The notes: generated by a model not told the origin, from the sequence alone. A stretch of DNA of 64,000 nucleotides from UM-FILTER-47-13 sp964445195 (GCA_964445195.1 CAYUKA010000008.1:9823-73822); one strand, 5' to 3'. Shown: positions 50,510 through 60,055, numbered from the stretch's first letter. Made by a program: numbers and translations.

Positions 50510-51153
50510 GAGCATTTGTCAAATCAGTTGCCGCGGCTGTGGGGCTTGTCATGCTGAATGCCTGTTCTGTCTTCGGACATAATCCCGGTCTTGAACAACC
50601 CGCTTATGAGGTTGTGCGCAAGGCGGACAATATCGAGATCCGCCGTTATAAAGATCTGCTGGTCGCCAGTACGACGGTGGACGGTGATTATGACGATATG
50701 ACCGGCGAGGGGTTCATGCGTCTGTTCCGGTATATTGACGGCGCGAACACGGCTACGGATAAAATCGCGATGACTGCGCCGGTCTTGATGGAAGAGCGCA
50801 GCCGGAAAATTGCCATGACCGCGCCTGTACTCAATCAAAAGAAGGCATCCGGCGGTTGGACGATGTCATTTATTTTGCCTTCGCAATACACGATGGAGAC
50901 CGCGCCGCGGCCGCAAAACGATCTGGTCGAACTGCGGACGATCCCGGGGCGTACGGTCGGGGCCATTACCTTTGCCGGTTTCCTGAACGAGGCGGGTATT
51001 GCCAGAAACAAGCAGGCATTGGCACAGTGGCTGACCGCCAACGGTTATGACTTCGATTCGCAGGTTTATGAGGCGGCCGGTTATAACCCGCCTTTTACAT
51101 TGCCGCCATTGCGGCGCAACGAGGTACTGATCCCGGTTTTTGGCGGCTCATAA
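50506..51153 (+). CDS. SOUL-family haem-binding lipoprotein
   Basis: A 215-residue exported protein with a lipobox-like LNAC (Cys at residue 20) after a hydrophobic signal. The SOUL domain has AYEVVRKADNIEIRRYKDLL, IAMTAPVLMEERSRKIAMTA, WTMSFILPSQYTMETAPRPQ and the C-terminal GYNPPFTLPPLRRNEV. SOUL proteins bind haem or handle tetrapyrroles, and some are periplasmic haem carriers. The duplicated IAMTAPVL segment is typical of the bacterial form. It closes the overlapped operon that begins with cfa. The functional link to lipid modification is unproven. Confidence 0.9.
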   Translation: MRAFVKSVAAAVGLVMLNACSVFGHNPGLEQPAYEVVRKADNIEIRRYKDLLVASTTVDGDYDDMTGEGFMRLFRYIDGANTATDKIAMTAPVLMEERSRKIAMTAPVLNQKKASGGWTMSFILPSQYTMETAPRPQNDLVELRTIPGRTVGAITFAGFLNEAGIARNKQALAQWLTANGYDFDSQVYEAAGYNPPFTLPPLRRNEVLIPVFGGS

Positions 51154-51239
51154 AAGCCCTCTGGAAACATGCTGCAATTTCGCGTAAATCTGGCAGTACA
51201 GGTTTTGAATAAACACTATAACCAGCTGTTGAGATCGCT

Positions 51240-52304
51240 ATGTTGCCGATTGTCTGGACGAGTCCGCCGCAAACCGGAAAACTCCGCGCCGCTTTTCAAA
51301 AGGCGGCTTCCGCCCGTTTTGTTGATAGGGCGGCCAACCGCCGTTTGCTGACCGAATTCAGTAATGTTGCGCTTGATGGCCTTCATGCGGCGTTGAGCGG
51401 CCTGCATGAAATGTCGGTCAATATTCGCGGGAACCTGCCGGCGCAAAAGCGCCGTTTTTATGAGACGATGGATCGGCATTATGCGCGCGGACAGTCTCTG
51501 TCAGAGATTGACGTGGCAGGTGAAATTTTGGGTTTACAGGGGGTTAAGCCGGTTCTTGAGGCGCCACCAGAGATTTTGGCGGCGTTTGAGCAGGCCCTGA
51601 GGGCCGACGGCCCGGTGCTTATTGTCGCCAATCATTCTTATGCCCCTTTTGATGGGTTGGCCTTAATGAGCGAGGTTCACCAGTATCGCGGCAATTATAA
51701 AATTATGGCGAACGCGGCGCTGCAGGAATTTGACGAACTGGCGCCGCGGGTGATTCCGGTTGATATTAGCGACCGGTTTATGCGGTCCGCTGATCCGGAA
51801 AAGGTAAATGCGCGCCGGATCTCATCGGTCAAAGCAGCCCTGAAGGGTCTTGAATCAGATGGTGGCTGTGTGATTCTGTTCCCGGCGGCCTCTATTTCCA
51901 AAGCGCAGCGCTGGGGCGGGACAATTCAGGATCAGGAATGGCTGGACGGCGCCGGGTTGTTCGTTCGCTCTTTCGCCCGGAAGGGCAGGGAGCTGACCAT
52001 CATACCGGTCTTTATAGACGGTCATATGGGAGGGCCGGACAACAGCCGTTCTTACCATATGGGGTATCTTGATGTGCCGACATGGCTGAATGCGGCGATT
52101 ATGAAGGCCAGTATTCTCAATCCCGGTCCTATCACGTTGCGGCCTGGTATGCCTATGAAAGCAGAACAGTTTGCCGGTATGAAGGCGAACCAGATCACAA
52201 GCGCCTTGCGGCAAAGTGTCTATGAGCTTGCCCCGCCGGAAGGTTTGCCACAGGCTGAGCCGCCGGGCTGGCGCCGGGCGCTTGGCCGTGTTCTTGCTGT
52301 CTGA
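51240..52304 (+). CDS. Lysophospholipid acyltransferase-like protein
   Basis: A 354-residue protein with the acyltransferase motifs of the PlsC/LPLAT superfamily: VANHSYAPFDG (NHx4D-type, catalytic His and Asp) near residue 130, then a stretch ending LFPAASIS that corresponds to the EGTRS-like phosphate-binding block, and IIPVFIDGHMGGPDN after it. The family transfers acyl chains to glycerol- or ornithine-type lipids. The unusual N-terminal 110 residues are helical. It lies 86 bases after the SOUL gene on the same strand and 7 bases from the convergent transglycosylase, so it may extend the lipid cluster. Confidence 0.78.
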   Translation: MLPIVWTSPPQTGKLRAAFQKAASARFVDRAANRRLLTEFSNVALDGLHAALSGLHEMSVNIRGNLPAQKRRFYETMDRHYARGQSLSEIDVAGEILGLQGVKPVLEAPPEILAAFEQALRADGPVLIVANHSYAPFDGLALMSEVHQYRGNYKIMANAALQEFDELAPRVIPVDISDRFMRSADPEKVNARRISSVKAALKGLESDGGCVILFPAASISKAQRWGGTIQDQEWLDGAGLFVRSFARKGRELTIIPVFIDGHMGGPDNSRSYHMGYLDVPTWLNAAIMKASILNPGPITLRPGMPMKAEQFAGMKANQITSALRQSVYELAPPEGLPQAEPPGWRRALGRVLAV

Positions 52305-52311
52305 ATGAGTT

Positions 52312-54219
52312 TTAATTATAGCGCGTCGTTGTGGCGACCTTATAGGGGCGGGTGCCGTCCAGCGCGACATAACGCGCCAGACGGCCTTCGGCGACGGCGT
52401 CAAGGGACGGGGTCGGCTGTTCCATGCGCAGGCGGTAAATCCAGTAATTTGCCATTACCCGTTCGACAAAGGCGCGGGTCTCCGCCATCGGAATCAATTC
52501 GACGAACAGCAGGGGATCATCGGCAAATACCGGGAAGTCGCGTTTCCATTTGCGCAGGTTGCCGGGACCGGCATTGTAGGCGATCATCAGCGAGAAGAGT
52601 TCCGCCCCGACGGTTCCCTGGTAAAGTAAATCCTCAACATAGCGCTGGCCGATATCGATATTCAGGCGCGGGTCTTTCAGATGATGGCGTCCGGCGGCAG
52701 AGCGCAGGTCGCGCCGTCCGGCGACGAAGGCGGCCGTGGCGGGCATCAGCTGCATCAGGCCGGTGGCTCCGCTGGGGTTTTCGGCAACCGGGTTGAATCT
52801 TGATTCCTGCCGGATAAAGGCATAGAGCAGCGCCTGGTCGATCTTGTAGCCGCTGGTCGGCGTCCACGGTGACAACGGGTAAAGGGCCGCATCGTATAAC
52901 CGCCCGTCCGGCTTTTTGATGGCCGCAGCCAGCCGCATTGCGTAAGCCGGCAGGCCGATATGATGCGCATAGGCGAACAGCGCGTCGACCAGCCCGTTAC
53001 GGGCGGCCGGGTCGATCAGGCGTAATTCCTGTTCCGCCAGGTGGTACTGTCCGGCTTCGGCAAGCAGCATGGCGCGCCGTGCCTGCGGATAATCAGCCAG
53101 CATTTGATCGTGCACCGTTGTAAAGGCCGGCATATCCCAGTTAAAGTCAAAGTCCCAGCCGAGTGCGCGGGTAGCGATCAGCCCGTAAAATGTGCGCGGA
53201 TGATCGGCGGCGCGGCGGAGCCATATATTAACATCCCTGACATTACCGGCTCTCATGTGGGCGCGTGATGCCCAGTAAGCGCCGGCTGCCGCGGCCCATG
53301 GCGAGGCATAGGGCGAGCGGGCCGTGATCTCGAACAGGGCGGCGGCGCGGCGGTAATCGCGCTGCTGCCAGGCGGTCAGGCCGCCGACCCAGCCGGCCAG
53401 TGGCGTTTTTTCGCCGGAACGGGCGGCGCTGGCACCGGCGAGCGTTGCGGCTTCGCCGAGTTTGCCGGCAATCATGTAACCGCGGGCAATTGCGGTTCGC
53501 AGCCGGTCATATTCGCTTTCATGCAGGCCGTGCGCGGCAGCATCGTTTTGTAAGCGCCGGTAAGCCCGGCTTGGTGCGCCGCGGGCGATATCGGCAGCGA
53601 TTGTTTGCTCCAGCTTTTTAATGGCAGCCCGGGCGCCGGGGCTGCGATCGACGGGCGGGCGGTAGGCGCGGTTCGTGTATGACAGCACATTCAGATAGCC
53701 GCTAACGCCGCCGTTGTCTGCCGGTGCCTGTAATGTGCCGCTAAAATTATCGGGTATGCGTTTGCGGGCCAGCCGGTAGACTTTCGCAGCCCCCGGATGG
53801 TCGGCGTAAGAGTCGAGCCAGCTTTTTAACTCATCGAACCGGCTTTTATAGGCGGTCGGGTGCATATAGCGCTGATACAGCACATGGCCGCGCAGCCGCA
53901 TGTCGCGCAGGCGGCTCATGGCCTCGTCGGCCTTATCCCACGACGCGGTGGCCTGATAGGCAAAAATTTTGCGATACAGCGCGGCATCGTGCTCCGATAA
54001 TGGCGAATCTATATCCGGCAACGGTTTGCGGCGTGGCACCGGTATGTTACCAGACGCGAGCAATTGCGTGACCGCCGGCTGTGCAAAGTCGGGTTTGGGC
54101 GGCGGCACAGGGGCCGGCATCGCCATCACCGCTGCCGAAGCCGCCGTGATCGTCATAAGCCCGATAAAACCGAGAAGCCGTGCCAGGCGGCGCCCCGGTG
54201 TTTGTTTGATTATGCGCAT
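52312..54219 (-). CDS. slt: Soluble lytic murein transglycosylase (Slt family)
   Basis: Cleaves peptidoglycan glycan strands to 1,6-anhydro products in the periplasm. The 635-residue protein has a signal sequence (residues 1-30, GFIGLMTITAASAAVMA), a long alpha-helical superhelix (residues 60-460, TPR-like repeats) and the C-terminal lysozyme-like domain. In the latter, the catalytic Glu is in FIRQESRFNPVAENPSGATG, followed by LMQLMPATA and the late YNAGPGNLRKW. It starts alone, divergent from nothing nearby, and converges on the acyltransferase gene. It matches Slt70-type enzymes in layout. Confidence 0.93.
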   Translation of the reverse strand: MRIIKQTPGRRLARLLGFIGLMTITAASAAVMAMPAPVPPPKPDFAQPAVTQLLASGNIPVPRRKPLPDIDSPLSEHDAALYRKIFAYQATASWDKADEAMSRLRDMRLRGHVLYQRYMHPTAYKSRFDELKSWLDSYADHPGAAKVYRLARKRIPDNFSGTLQAPADNGGVSGYLNVLSYTNRAYRPPVDRSPGARAAIKKLEQTIAADIARGAPSRAYRRLQNDAAAHGLHESEYDRLRTAIARGYMIAGKLGEAATLAGASAARSGEKTPLAGWVGGLTAWQQRDYRRAAALFEITARSPYASPWAAAAGAYWASRAHMRAGNVRDVNIWLRRAADHPRTFYGLIATRALGWDFDFNWDMPAFTTVHDQMLADYPQARRAMLLAEAGQYHLAEQELRLIDPAARNGLVDALFAYAHHIGLPAYAMRLAAAIKKPDGRLYDAALYPLSPWTPTSGYKIDQALLYAFIRQESRFNPVAENPSGATGLMQLMPATAAFVAGRRDLRSAAGRHHLKDPRLNIDIGQRYVEDLLYQGTVGAELFSLMIAYNAGPGNLRKWKRDFPVFADDPLLFVELIPMAETRAFVERVMANYWIYRLRMEQPTPSLDAVAEGRLARYVALDGTRPYKVATTTRYN

Positions 54220-54292
54220 AATGTCCTTGAAATAACTGAAAAATCAGCGCAAGTCCAGCATAAGATCATTATGGCCAGCGGTTATGAACCGT

Positions 54293-55150
54293 TTAATCAC
54301 CCAGGCCCAGAGTAGTGTATTTTTCCTGCAGGCGGAGCATATCCTGCCAAACCAGCTTTTTCTGCGAAGGGCTGCGCAGCAGGTAAGAGGGGTGATATGT
54401 CGCCAGCGCCGGTATGACCGGCGGCTCACCACCGAACAGCTCTGTTGTCAGGGGCCGGTAATCATGGAACCGGCCGCGCAGGCGCGAGATACCGGACGTC
54501 GTGTTCAGCAGCGCTTTGGTCGAGACCCCGCCGGTAAAAATCAGCAGTTTCGGCCGGATCAGCGCGATATGTTTTTCGATAAAGGGCAGGCTGACCTCGA
54601 CCTCGGCCGGGTTGGGCGTACGGTTGCCCGGCGGCCGCCAGTTCAGGATATTCGAGATGTAGACGGCTTTGGCCGGGTCCTCGCTGTGGCGGTCAAGGCC
54701 GATACAGGCCAGGATTTTGTCCAGTAGCTGGCCGCTGGCGCCGACAAACGGCTTGCCGAGCCGGTCTTCATCCGCGCCCGGCGCCTCGCCGATAATCATG
54801 ATCGGCGCTTGCGGGTTGCCGTCGGCAAACACAAGGTTCGTCGCGGTTTTTTTCAGGGCCAGCCCGTCAAAACCGGCGATGGCTTCGCGCAACTCTTCGG
54901 TCGTTGCGGCCTGCCGCGCCAGTGTCAGCGCTTCCGCGCGGGCATCGGCGGCCCCCAGCGGCGGCGGGGCCTGTGACAGCCCGCCGGCTTGCGGCGCAGC
55001 GACCGGCGGCGAGGCAGCAGGCTGAGCCGTTTCCTCACGGCGCGGCAGAGCCGGCATGGCCGTGGCGTCAACCGGCGATTCGGCCAGTGTTTCATCCACG
55101 CCGCTATCTATATGCCATTGCAGGGCGGCGATGGCCGCGTCTTTATCCAT
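54293..55150 (-). CDS. Family-4-type uracil-DNA glycosylase without Fe-S cysteines
   Basis: A 285-residue DNA-repair enzyme that removes uracil from DNA. The core has GEAPGADEDRLGKPFVGASG (motif A), YISNILNWRPPGNRTP, and the final ATYHPSYLLR (motif B). Family-4 enzymes normally use Cys ligands for a 4Fe-4S cluster. Here the usual positions read FDGLALKKTA (Leu for Cys) and VEVSLPFIEKH (Ser for Cys), and only one Cys (ILACIGL) occurs in the whole protein. The N-terminal 90 residues are Pro/Ala-rich and probably flexible. The start at 55150 (MDKDAAIAAL) is the first good Met; the frame from 55252 overlaps the ETF-QO gene. It is divergent from that gene. Confidence 0.88.
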   Translation of the reverse strand: MDKDAAIAALQWHIDSGVDETLAESPVDATAMPALPRREETAQPAASPPVAAPQAGGLSQAPPPLGAADARAEALTLARQAATTEELREAIAGFDGLALKKTATNLVFADGNPQAPIMIIGEAPGADEDRLGKPFVGASGQLLDKILACIGLDRHSEDPAKAVYISNILNWRPPGNRTPNPAEVEVSLPFIEKHIALIRPKLLIFTGGVSTKALLNTTSGISRLRGRFHDYRPLTTELFGGEPPVIPALATYHPSYLLRSPSQKKLVWQDMLRLQEKYTTLGLGD

Positions 55151-55228
55151 CACAAAAAATCCGCATTCTGTCCTACGATCCTTCATCAATATAGGATAGA
55201 CTGGAAGATGACAATAAGGGGGATGACC

Positions 55229-56875
55229 ATGTCCGATCATGCTGCGCCGCAATCCGTGCGCGCCGACCGTGAAAATATGCCTTATGACGTTGTCATTGTC
55301 GGTGCCGGTCCGGCGGGACTGTCCTGCGCCATCAGGCTGAAACAGTGCGCGCCGGAGCTATCGGTCTGTATTGTTGAAAAGGGCGCGGAGGTTGGCGCGC
55401 ATTTGCTATCAGGCGCTGTGTTCGAAACACGGGCGCTGGACGAACTCCTGCCTGACTGGCGGGATAAGGATGCGCCGCTTACGACAAAGGCGCAAAAAGA
55501 TGCCTTCCTGTTGCTGACTGAAACAAAATCGTTTCGCCTGCCAACACCGCCGCAGATGAAGAATCACGGTAATTACATCATATCGCTCGGCAATCTTGCC
55601 CGCTGGCTGGCGGTTCAGGCCGAGGCGCTGGGCGTTGAGATTTTTCCCGGTTTTGCCGCCGCGGAAGTGCTGTATGACGGTGAGGGCCGGGTGATCGGTA
55701 TCGCCACCGGTGATATGGGGATTGGCAAGGACGGCGAGAAAACCGCGCAGTTCGAGCCGGGTGTCGAGTTGCACGCCCGCCAGACCGTGTTCGCCGAAGG
55801 GTGCCACGGCAGCCTGACCAAGGCCCTGATCAGGAAATTCGACCTGCGCCGCGACAGCGATCCGCAGACTTACGGCCTTGGCATCAAGGAGGTCTGGGAG
55901 ATTGATCCGGCAAAACATAATGAAGGGGCGATCATGCACACGGTCGGCTGGCCGATGGACAGCCGCACCTATGGCGGCTCCTGGCTGTATCATATGGAGA
56001 ACAACCAGATATCGATCGGTTTTGTTGTCGGGCTTGATTACCGCAATCCCTATTTGTCGCCGTTTGAAGAGATGCAGCGTTTCAAACTGCACCCGGCGAT
56101 CCGGCATTTGCTGGCGGGTGGCCGGCGTATTGCCTATGGCGCGCGGGCGCTGGTTGAGGGGGGCTATCAGTCTTTGCCGAAACTGAGCTTTCCCGGCGGC
56201 ATTCTGATTGGCGATACAGCGGGGTTCCTCAATGTGCCCAAGATCAAGGGCAATCACACGGCGATGAAATCGGGCATGGTCGCGGCCGAAGCGCTGGCGG
56301 CGCATTTACAGGCGGCAGAGAGCGGTCCGGAATGCACGCTTTATCCCGAACAATTGCGGCAAAGCTGGGTCTGGCAGGAGCTTTACAAGGTCCGGAATAT
56401 CCGGCCCGGCTTCCATTGGGGCCTGTGGCCGGGCATGATCCATGCGGCGTTCCAGACGATTGGCGGCTGGCGGCTGCCTTATACGCTGAAAAATCATGCT
56501 GATCATACGCAGCTCGATAAGGCAAGGGATTCCAAGGAGATAGCGTATCCGAAGCCGGATGGCGCGTTGACATTCGACCGGCTCAGCTCGGTCCGGCTAT
56601 CGAACACGATGCATGCCGAAGACCAGCCGGCGCACCTGGTGCTCAGGGACGCTTCAATCCCCGTTAACCAAAATCTGCCACAATATGAAGAACCGGCCCA
56701 GCGATACTGCCCGGCCGCGGTCTATGAGGTTGTCAGGACGGGAGATGAACCCCAGTTTATTATTAATGCGCAAAATTGTGTGCACTGCAAAACCTGCGAT
56801 ATCAAGGATCCGGCGCAGAATATCGAATGGACGGTGCCGGAAGGCGGCGGCGGGCCGCGCTATCCGAATATGTAG
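55229..56875 (+). CDS. Electron transfer flavoprotein-ubiquinone oxidoreductase (ETF-QO)
   Basis: Passes electrons from ETF (fatty acid and amino acid oxidation) to ubiquinone at the inner membrane. The 548-residue protein opens with the FAD loop VVIVGAGPAGLSCAIRL, has VEKGAEVGAHLLSGAV and GLGIKEVWEIDPAKH in the middle, and the membrane/quinone-binding region with ALVEGGYQSLPKLSFPGGIL. It ends with the 4Fe-4S site (Cys in RYCPAA plus NCVHCKTCDIKDP) and EGGGGPRYPNM, the standard C-terminus. The start at 55229 follows GGGGG by 6-7 bases. It is complete and normal in length. Confidence 0.95.
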   Translation: MSDHAAPQSVRADRENMPYDVVIVGAGPAGLSCAIRLKQCAPELSVCIVEKGAEVGAHLLSGAVFETRALDELLPDWRDKDAPLTTKAQKDAFLLLTETKSFRLPTPPQMKNHGNYIISLGNLARWLAVQAEALGVEIFPGFAAAEVLYDGEGRVIGIATGDMGIGKDGEKTAQFEPGVELHARQTVFAEGCHGSLTKALIRKFDLRRDSDPQTYGLGIKEVWEIDPAKHNEGAIMHTVGWPMDSRTYGGSWLYHMENNQISIGFVVGLDYRNPYLSPFEEMQRFKLHPAIRHLLAGGRRIAYGARALVEGGYQSLPKLSFPGGILIGDTAGFLNVPKIKGNHTAMKSGMVAAEALAAHLQAAESGPECTLYPEQLRQSWVWQELYKVRNIRPGFHWGLWPGMIHAAFQTIGGWRLPYTLKNHADHTQLDKARDSKEIAYPKPDGALTFDRLSSVRLSNTMHAEDQPAHLVLRDASIPVNQNLPQYEEPAQRYCPAAVYEVVRTGDEPQFIINAQNCVHCKTCDIKDPAQNIEWTVPEGGGGPRYPNM

Positions 56876-56922
56876 GCCGAATATGTAACTCGCCGGTACA
56901 GGATATTGAAGGTATTCTTATA

Positions 56923-58671
56923 ATGATGAAAAAAGCGATTTTAACCCTGTTGATGCTGACCGTGCCGGTTTCTGCTGGTTGCGCTGATACGGCTGTGCGC
57001 ACAGATGTACAGGCCGCCTCATCTGTGACATCGGCACAAGAGCCCTTACAGTCCGGTTTTGCCGGCCGGTACCTGTCGAGTCAGTTCGCCCAGAATCGTT
57101 ATGACTGGGCGGCGGCGGACCGTTATCTCGGCGCGCTACTGGATCATGAGGCTGGCGCAGATCATGAGCTGATCCGGCGCTCGATGATCCTATCGATGGG
57201 GGCCGGTAATCTGGATGGCGCTGTGCGGCGGGCTGAGCAGCTTGTTGCCGCCAATGTGAGCGACGATCTAGCGCTGATGATCCTGGCGGTCAACGATATG
57301 GTGCAGGGGCGCATGGAGAGTGTTGCACCGCGGCTTGCGGCGATGAATGACGGTGATATGACGTCGTTCGTTAAACCGGTGCTGAATGGCTGGGCGGCGG
57401 CGGCACAGGGCGATTATCTGGTCGAAGGCTTTAATGAAACGACGATCCATAATTATCACGGGGCGCTGATTGCGACATTTCTTGGCCGGACCGCGCCGGT
57501 CCGCGATTTTGCCGACGCGATTCTGGCGGCAGGGGCGCTGTCGCATAATGAAGCGGAGCGGGTCGGCGATTTAATGGTTGTCGTTGGCGACAAGGCGCAG
57601 GCACGCACCCTCTATGAAGGGATTTACGTCCACAGCCAGCACAATGAACGGCTGGGCAAGAAGATTGCGGCTCTTGAGGCTGATGATGATGTGGCGCTAA
57701 GGGGGCTGGCCGGGCCGTACCAGGTGCGTTCGGCGCGGCAGGGCGCGGCGCTGGCCCTGTATGATATGGCTTATATATTGTTTCAGGAGCGCAGTGACAG
57801 CAGTGTGAAACTGTTCGTTCATATGGCGCTGGCGCTGGACCCGGAGATGGCTGACGCTCATATGTTGCTGGCTGATACGCTGAGCCGTAACGGGCGTCTG
57901 GCCGCAGCGATTACCCAGCTTGGCAATATTCCGGCAGATTACCCGTCTTACCTGCCGGTGCGCCGTCATGCGGCGGAACTTCTGGCCGAAGTCGGGCGGA
58001 TCGACGAGGCGCTGGCTTTGCTGGAAAGCCTGTTTACCGACCACGATGACATTGAGTCGCTGATCCGGATTGGCGACCTGCACCGCCGGGCCGAGAATTA
58101 CAGCTATGCGTTGACGGCCTATAACCGCGCAGCGCAGCAGATCGGCGGGAAAATCCCCGAGGATTACTGGTATTTGCTTTATGCGCGCGGCATGGCCTAT
58201 GAACGCGAGGGCAACTGGCCGAAGGCTGAATCCGATCTGAAAGCGGCGCTGGTTTACCGGCCCGATCATCCTTATCTGCTGAATTATCTCGGCTATGGCT
58301 GGGTTGACCAGGGCCTGAACCTTGAACAGTCGCTGGAGCTGATCAAGCGGGCGGTGTCGCTGCGGCCGGAAGACGGCTATATCATCGACTCGCTCGGCTG
58401 GGCGAAATACCGCATGGGTGATTACGAACAGGCATTGACGCATCTTGAGCGCGCGGTTGAACTGCTGCCCTATGACCCGACGATCAACGATCATCTTGGT
58501 GACGCTTACTGGAAAAACGGCCGCCGTACCGAAGCGCGCTTCCAGTGGGAGCGGGCGCTGAATTTCAGCGATGATGCGGCGCTTAACGATACGATCAACC
58601 GCAAGCTGCGCTATGGGCTGGAGGCGATCGAGAACGCCCGCCATGCCGGTACCGAAACGCCGACGGAATAA
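56923..58671 (+). CDS. TPR-repeat lipoprotein
   Basis: A 582-residue protein with a lipoprotein signal (VSAGC, Cys near residue 20). At least seven tetratricopeptide-type helix pairs follow, clearest in the C-terminal half: LLYARGMAYEREGNWPKAES, YLLNYLGYGWVDQGLNLEQS, YIIDSLGWAKYRMGDYEQAL and DHLGDAYWKNGRRTEARFQW. It is probably attached to the inner or outer membrane facing the periplasm and works as a scaffold. The start at 56923 follows a GAAGG site; earlier in-frame Met codons lie within the ETF-QO gene. It is spaced 47 bases after ETF-QO and 6 bases before ispE. The specific partner is unknown. Confidence 0.85.
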   Translation: MMKKAILTLLMLTVPVSAGCADTAVRTDVQAASSVTSAQEPLQSGFAGRYLSSQFAQNRYDWAAADRYLGALLDHEAGADHELIRRSMILSMGAGNLDGAVRRAEQLVAANVSDDLALMILAVNDMVQGRMESVAPRLAAMNDGDMTSFVKPVLNGWAAAAQGDYLVEGFNETTIHNYHGALIATFLGRTAPVRDFADAILAAGALSHNEAERVGDLMVVVGDKAQARTLYEGIYVHSQHNERLGKKIAALEADDDVALRGLAGPYQVRSARQGAALALYDMAYILFQERSDSSVKLFVHMALALDPEMADAHMLLADTLSRNGRLAAAITQLGNIPADYPSYLPVRRHAAELLAEVGRIDEALALLESLFTDHDDIESLIRIGDLHRRAENYSYALTAYNRAAQQIGGKIPEDYWYLLYARGMAYEREGNWPKAESDLKAALVYRPDHPYLLNYLGYGWVDQGLNLEQSLELIKRAVSLRPEDGYIIDSLGWAKYRMGDYEQALTHLERAVELLPYDPTINDHLGDAYWKNGRRTEARFQWERALNFSDDAALNDTINRKLRYGLEAIENARHAGTETPTE

Positions 58672-58677
58672 AGTACG

Positions 58678-59574
58678 ATGAACGCTGCGACCGGCCGGCC
58701 CGTGATCATGCCGGCGCCTGCCAAAGTCAATCTGTATCTTCACATTACCGGCCGCCGTGATGATGGCTACCATATGCTTGACTCGCTGGTGGCTTTTGCT
58801 GATGACGGCGATGACGTGCGCGTAAAGCCTTCTGACCGATTCAGTTTCACGATTGACGGGCTGTTTGCCGGGGCGTTCGATGCTGCTGCGCGCGATGAAG
58901 GGCCGGATTCCGCCAATCTTGTCGTCAGGGCAGTGCGCGGGCTGGCGGCGTTGCTGGGACGGGAACCGGCGGCTGCGGTACATCTGACCAAAAACCTGCC
59001 ACTGGCGGCGGGGCTGGGCGGCGGCTCCGCCGACGCGGCTGCGGCGATCAAGGCTTTGCTGAAGCTGTGGGAGATTGACCCGGCCGCTGTGCCGGGATTT
59101 GACGCGTTCCTTCTATCGCTCGGTGCGGATGTTCCGGTTTGCTGGCCGGACCGGGCGGTGCGCGTCACCGGAATTGGTGAAGAATGTACGCCTGTTGATG
59201 ACATCCCGCCGTTGGCCGCCATTCTCGTGAATCCGGGATTGGCCTGCCCGACGCCGGACGTATTCGCCCGTTATCAGGGGCCGTTTACAGCGCCGCTGCC
59301 GGGCGATATCGGTCCGGCGTTCCGCGATGATCCTGTGGCGTTTCTGACCCGGCAGGACAACGATCTGAGTGACGCCGCCTGCGCCATTGTGCCGGCGATT
59401 GCAGCGGTGCTGGCGGCGCTCGGCGGGCAGGACGGTTGCCGGCTTGCCCGCCTGTCGGGCAGCGGTGCGAGTTGTTTCGGCCTGTTCGATGATCTGGCGA
59501 TGGCGCAGAACGCAGCGCAGACGCTGGCGGCGCAGCAGCCCGGCTGGTGGGTGCAGGCGGTGATGCTGCGTTAA
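58678..59574 (+). CDS. ispE: 4-diphosphocytidyl-2-C-methyl-D-erythritol kinase
   Basis: GHMP-family kinase of the MEP pathway for isoprenoid precursors; it phosphorylates the 2-hydroxyl of CDP-ME. The 298-residue protein has the N-terminal APAKVNLYLHITGRRDDGYH, the ATP-binding LPLAAGLGGGSADAAAAI, and the C-terminal LSGSGASCFGLF loop. All GHMP motifs are present and the length is typical. It is read with the TPR lipoprotein gene (6-base gap) and converges on the oxidase-like gene. Confidence 0.96.
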   Translation: MNAATGRPVIMPAPAKVNLYLHITGRRDDGYHMLDSLVAFADDGDDVRVKPSDRFSFTIDGLFAGAFDAAARDEGPDSANLVVRAVRGLAALLGREPAAAVHLTKNLPLAAGLGGGSADAAAAIKALLKLWEIDPAAVPGFDAFLLSLGADVPVCWPDRAVRVTGIGEECTPVDDIPPLAAILVNPGLACPTPDVFARYQGPFTAPLPGDIGPAFRDDPVAFLTRQDNDLSDAACAIVPAIAAVLAALGGQDGCRLARLSGSGASCFGLFDDLAMAQNAAQTLAAQQPGWWVQAVMLR

Positions 59575-59587
59575 TGTAGAGGCCGCT

Positions 59588-60046
59588 CTATTTGATAACC
59601 TGGCGGGGATCGGCGGGCTGGTTGATTTCATCCCAAAGGACGATTTCTGTCGGTGCCAGCCGGTAAAAAAAGTGATGGCCCTCATCCTTCAGGAACGCTT
59701 CAAGGCTCTGGAATTCCGCGAGCGCCGGATAACGGGACAGGTAAAGCCCGTAGGGCATCCGGCATTCCGGACCGGGCAGGCGTGTGGCTGTTCCTGCCAT
59801 GACCAGCGCCTGTCCTTTTTCGCCCAGCCCGCCTGCGAACCATTTATGAAATGTGCAGGCGACGTGAGCGTTCGCGGCGATGTCCTCGCTGTGGCGGCGG
59901 GTTTCGCGTGAAATCCAGTAGATATGACCATCCCCGTCGGCGGCGAACCAGACATTGCACAGCCACGGGCGGTGACCGCGGCTGGTGGCCAGCTGCATCA
60001 GCCGGACATCTTCTAAAATTGTTCTGTAAGTGTGCGTGACCGGCAT
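59588..60046 (-). CDS. Pyridoxamine 5'-phosphate oxidase-family protein
   Basis: A 152-residue protein of the split-barrel flavin-binding family. The pattern LMQLATSRGHRPWLCNVWFA, then HIYWISRETRRHSEDIAANA with VACTFHKW, matches the FMN-binding strands of the pyridoxamine-phosphate-oxidase-related branch; the C-terminal EIVLWDEINQPADPRQVIK is a typical end. Members often reduce haem or cofactors or have no known substrate. It lies 9 bases downstream of the large Sel1-repeat gene on the same strand, so the two may be co-transcribed. Confidence 0.82.
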   Translation of the reverse strand: MPVTHTYRTILEDVRLMQLATSRGHRPWLCNVWFAADGDGHIYWISRETRRHSEDIAANAHVACTFHKWFAGGLGEKGQALVMAGTATRLPGPECRMPYGLYLSRYPALAEFQSLEAFLKDEGHHFFYRLAPTEIVLWDEINQPADPRQVIK

Positions 60047-60055
60047 GAAACAGGG

